Positions 60,361-64,000 of a stretch of 64,000 nucleotides of DNA are shown one piece after another; the first letter of the stretch is position 1; each line of letters opens with the position of its first letter. The translations under genes were made by a program, and so were the position numbers. The stretch is from Zingiber officinale. Lineage: Eukaryota; Streptophyta; Magnoliopsida; Zingiberales; Zingiberaceae. Location: NCBI RefSeq assembly GCF_018446385.1, contig NC_055990.1, forward strand, positions 29,287,891-29,351,890, given 5' to 3'. The notes below the pieces were generated by a model. That model saw only the letters and a list, made by a program, of their open reading frames with translations. It made no database searches and was not told where the DNA came from.

Positions 60361-61589
60361 TGAAATAATCTCTCGAAACTAGCCATGAATAGCAAACGAC
60401 TCTAGTTGCACTCATAACTAGTCATGAAAATTTTATGCTGCTATAATTCAAGTGTAGCACAAGGGATCCTATTCATTGCTTGTTTTTTACCAGGGAGGTT
60501 AATTCAATTAATCCCCCTTTACAATGACAAATGAGCATAAAATGACATCAAAATTGTAGATTGGAGCCAAAGAGCTAAGCTCAAACAGATGAACAAGAAG
60601 AAAACAACTACTTACATCTAAAATAGTCATCTTAGTATATCTCCTGCTTCAGTGAGTTCACAATTAAATTTTATGAGTCAACATTCTTGTACTTAGGGCC
60701 AAACCAATCTAAAGGAATTATTTTGGGCACAAACAATTGATTAATTGTTGCTAGAAAATTTATCAATTTGCCTTTATTTTTGGTATATTTAGTATTTAAT
60801 GCAATGAGCATTAATGATCAGTCATGCAAAACCCAATTAAATTGTTAGATGTGGATTTACTTATTAGATCTCTCATGCTTTTCCTATGAAGGAGGTGCAA
60901 AATCCTTTTTTCTAGCTCGCTTATAGATGCAAGAAGCTAACTAATTTAATGATACAAACTAATTGAATCAAATTGGATGGAGTTAATAGGAATTAAGGAG
61001 CAGAGTAGAGCGGTAGAAGAGAACAAGAAAAATCAACTTTGCTTTTGTCTCCCTCTCACCTTTTTCCTTGCTTTTGTAACTACACAAAACACAATAATTC
61101 AAAAGCAAGAGCACTAAATCAGAAATAAAAACTACACAGATCAAATAGAAACTTACAAAAATGGAAGATTAATCGAAGAGGTTGGCAGGTTGCTATCGCC
61201 GACCGTGTAGAAAACTAGAAACGACCACCCTTGAAGAGGAGAGTTCACGACGAAATTAGGGCAAGGATTGACACTTCGCGATGGCAAAATTAGGAAAGGA
61301 TCGGCATAGCAGCACTTCGCTACGACAAAATTAGGGCGAGGATCGGGTGATTAGCACAGCGGCACTTCACGACGACGAATTTAGGGCGAGGATCAGGCGA
61401 TCGGCAGAGGGGCACTTCTCAAATCGCGATGGTAAAAAATTAGGGAGAAAAATCAATGATGCAAGTTTCAGTAAAATTAAAATATACATATTAAATTACA
61501 TGACACACTAATAATATTTGGGCTCCTCTTGGAACTAGGCCTGAGCCAAATGCCTCCTAGCCTCACCTCCGGTCCGGCCCGAGTGATAG

Positions 61590-61980
61590 TGGAGAAGATA
61601 TAGCAAACGCTGCTCAATATGACAAAAGTGATGGTTGAGAGAAATAATAACGGTTAAGATACATGTGCAAATTTGATCGCTTTTATTAATGATCTCCCAA
61701 GTTATATAGTTGATCGTGAGAAAACAAAAATATTGAAAGAATTTGATTTATTAAAAGTTATTTGAGCGGATAATTTTTATAATTAATTGAGTTTTTTTTT
61801 CTAAACAAAGTTGTTTAGATTTTTTTGAAAAGTCCGTTAAGTTTTTTTTTTAAAAAAAAATTAAAAATTTATGTTATTTTATGAAGAATAAGTCGTGTCC
61901 TCGAATTATAAAAAGGGATTAGGCTCTCTGCTATTCTTCACGTTTTGAATTAATACAATTTGCAATTTTTGAGCTGCATC
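61590..61980 (+). promoter_or_regulatory. Probable promoter of the TOPLESS-related gene
   Basis: TATAAAAAG at 61907-61915, about 66 bp upstream of the start codon at 61981, is a good TATA box. A leader of about 35-45 nt would follow. The hAT element ends only about 390 bp upstream of the start codon, so the promoter is short or was rewired by that insertion. Confidence 0.5.
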
Positions 61981-64000
61981 ATGTCGACGCCGAACGAAAT
62001 GTCTCCGCTGAACAGAGACCTTATTTTTTTGATACTGCAATTACTAGACGAAGAGAAATTCAAACACACTCTTCACAAGTACGTTCGTGTTGTCCTTTAG
62101 AAACATGTACATCATCTGGAGTTCTTAACTTCTTTTGATCTTTTGATTAAATAATGTCTGGTTGTCTCGTAGGCTGGAGCAGGAGTCCGGCTTCTATTTC
62201 AACATGAAGCACTTCGAGGATCTTGTTCAGGCAGGGGAATGGGATGAAGTTGACAAATATCTAGGCGGTTTCACTACAGTCGAAGACAATAGGCATTCCA
62301 TGAAAATCTTCTTCGAAATCAGGAAACAGAAGTACCTCGAAGCGCTTGATAGGTAAAGTTCAGTCGTCGTTGCCTCATCTTTGTTGGTGATGTTCGGATT
62401 TAGCTGCAACTTTTTAGCGCATTTTTTGCATTCTGTCTTCAGACATGACAGGACAAAAGCTGTTGATATTCTCATGAAGGATCTGAAAGTTTTTGAAGCT
62501 TACAACCAGGAACTTTTCCAAGAGCTCACCATGCTGCTTTCTCTGGAAAATTTCAGGTTACATATTATTGAATCTAGAGATGGATAGATAGCTTATGTGA
62601 TTTTACATATAACTTTTCAAAAATCTATACAGGCAAAATGAACAACTTTCTCAGCATGGCGATACAAAGTCAGCGCGAACTACAATGCTTATGGAAGTCA
62701 AGGAACTTATCAAAGCTAATCCTTTGATTCGCGACAAGTTAACATTCCCAACTTTTAACGATTCTCGCTTGCGAGCACTAATCAACCAAAGGTGCAAAAT
62801 TACTTTCTCCTTATTCTATGAAATGCAATTGTAATAGTACTAGTATTGCCTATTGACTTTGCGCATCGTTTAGTCTCAATTGGCAGCACCACCTTTGCAA
62901 AAATCCACATCCCAACCCTGAAATTAAAACACTGTTTACTGATCATTCATGTGCTGCCCCTACAAATGAACCACGGGCACCTCCTCCTGCCAATGCTCAA
63001 CTTGTTGGGATTGATCATCAGATTACAAATTCTGAACGTCCAATGAAAAAAATAAAAACTAGCCAAGTAGCTGAGGTACAAAAGATATAATTCTCCTTTA
63101 TCCGTATAGTTGAATGCATTTTTTTCTTGGAATATAATCTATAGTTTTATCATTTAGGTCTATGACATTCCCAAGACAGTGGTACGAACTCTTAATCAAG
63201 GTTCCAATGTGATGAGCTTGGATTTTCACCCTATCCATACTACAATTCTTCTAGGTAGCCTCATCTTCCGTTCTTTTGTAAGCATTTTTGTTATTTAGCC
63301 TCTTGACCTTCTCATTTGATGCTCTTCTTTCAGTTGGAACAAATGTTGGTGACATTGGGGTCTGGGAAGTTGGATCCGGAGAAAGGTTAACACATAAGAA
63401 ATTCAAAGTGTGGGATATCACAACATGTTCTTTGCCTTTTCAGGTATTCATCAAGCTGAAAAACCCAGACCTGGATTATACCTTTTTATCAGACTAAGAA
63501 CATGAACATGTGTTTTTCCTACTTGCAGGCATCACTCACTAATGATGCTACTGTATCTGTCAACAGATGCTTGTGGAGTCCTGAAGGTTCTATTCTTGGT
63601 ATGCCGAAGCAAAAAAACAAAGTTGGATTATTTTGATCAAGTTCATTAATCTAAAATTCTTGTTGTTCTTCTGTGAAACTTATAGGTGTTGCATTTTCAA
63701 AGCATCTAGTGCAGATCTATGCTTTTAATCTAAATGAAGAATTACGACAACATTTGGAGGTCAGTTAATAGTTATGGTGTTTGGCAACCATATATATGAT
63801 GATGCTGATAGCATCTTGTTCTGCAGATTGATGCTCATATAGGCAGTGTTAATGACATTGCCTTTTCCTATCCCAAGAAGACTCTCTTGATCATCACTTG
63901 CGGCGATGACAAGGCAATTAAAGTGAGTAAAACCATGTGATTATCAGTCAGAAGACTGTACAAGAAGAATTGTGTGTTCTTAACAGCTTCTGTTGCATGA
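61981..64000 (+). CDS. TOPLESS-related transcriptional corepressor, 5' part (partial at window end)
   Basis: Exons in one frame: 61981-62078, 62173-62352, 62443-62556, 62633-62791, 62874-63075, 63158-63254, 63334-63443, 63529-63598, 63686-63759, 63827-63922 (400 codons), then off the edge. Residues about 7-40 form the LisH motif (PLNRDLIFLILQLLDEEKF), followed by the CTLH/CRA region (LEQESGFYFNMKHFEDLVQA, AGEWDEVDKYL, KIFFEIRKQKYLEALDR), the surface that binds EAR-motif repressors. WD40 repeats begin near residue 275 (MSLDFHP, GTNVGDIGVWEVGSGE, ITCGDDKAIK). TPL proteins recruit histone deacetylases in auxin, jasmonate and other pathways. The proline-rich linker is much shorter than in TPL (about 40 residues versus well over 100). 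All introns are short (about 75-95 bp). Confidence 0.92.

Larger units (their letters stand above)
57418..61589 (-). mobile_element. hAT element, 4.16 kb, 8-bp TSD AGTGATAG
   Basis: The element is 57426-61581, with AGTGATAG at 57418-57425 and 61582-61589. Its ends (CAGGCTAGGGTCG on the left, CGGGCCGGACCGG reading in from the right) are imperfect inverted repeats. The interior carries a ZMYM1-like hAT transposase on the minus strand and about 1.1 kb of non-coding 5' sequence (60480-61580) with repeated CGACACTTCGC / GCACTTC(G/A)C units at about 61270-61420. Confidence 0.85.

Overview
This window looks like nuclear DNA of a flowering plant. It is AT-rich, its genes carry spliceosomal GT-AG introns, its retroelements are of plant Ty1/copia and Ty3/gypsy types (some with initiator-Met-tRNA primer sites), and it holds Mutator, hAT and CACTA-type DNA transposons plus three plant gene families (EYA phosphatase, WEB/DUF827 coiled-coil, TOPLESS-related corepressor). 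A monocot is plausible, but I cannot fix the species from sequence alone.

Layout: (1) 1-33.2 kb is transposon upon transposon. The oldest layer appears to be a Mutator-like element of the KI type. A Ulp1-protease-like gene runs on the + strand (pieces at 1.7-2.3 kb and 11.4-13.5 kb; another Ulp1 piece at 0.1-0.7 kb belongs to a neighbouring copy), and a mudrA-type transposase pseudogene runs convergently on the - strand (29.6-32.6 kb). Both are bracketed by arrays of a short palindrome, GGGCCTGATAT / ATATCAGGCCC. It was broken by a truncated Ty3/gypsy chromovirus (2.8-11.4 kb), itself broken by a 3.18 kb LTR-like unit; by a 14.3 kb Ty1/copia element (14052-28333), itself broken by a 4.0 kb gag-only LTR element (21516-25542); and by an 888 bp solo LTR of that same gag-only family (30362-31249). 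Several junctions show perfect 5-bp target-site duplications, so the insertion order can be read.

(2) 33.9-42 kb is the gene island: an intact six-exon EYA-like phosphatase gene and an intact three-exon WEB-family coiled-coil gene, both on the + strand.

(3) 43.8-50 kb holds a 4.06 kb Mutator-like element with long inverted repeats and a 10-bp target duplication; it carries a hAT MITE and a 649 bp TRIM retrotransposon. A 1.96 kb solo LTR with a 5-bp duplication follows.

(4) 50-61.6 kb is AT-rich intergenic DNA with a possible CACTA-type element, an orphan exon of UDP-N-acetylglucosamine pyrophosphorylase, an orphan copy of TOPLESS exon 1, a hAT MITE, and a 4.16 kb hAT element with a decayed ZMYM1-like transposase and an 8-bp target duplication.

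(5) 61981 to the right edge is the 5' part of a TOPLESS-related corepressor gene (ten exons read, truncated by the window).

The three host genes show no operon-like or pathway link. The transposon strata dominate the biology of the window. The best candidate for something undescribed is the palindrome-array and U1/U2 repeat system attached to the KI-type Mutator element.
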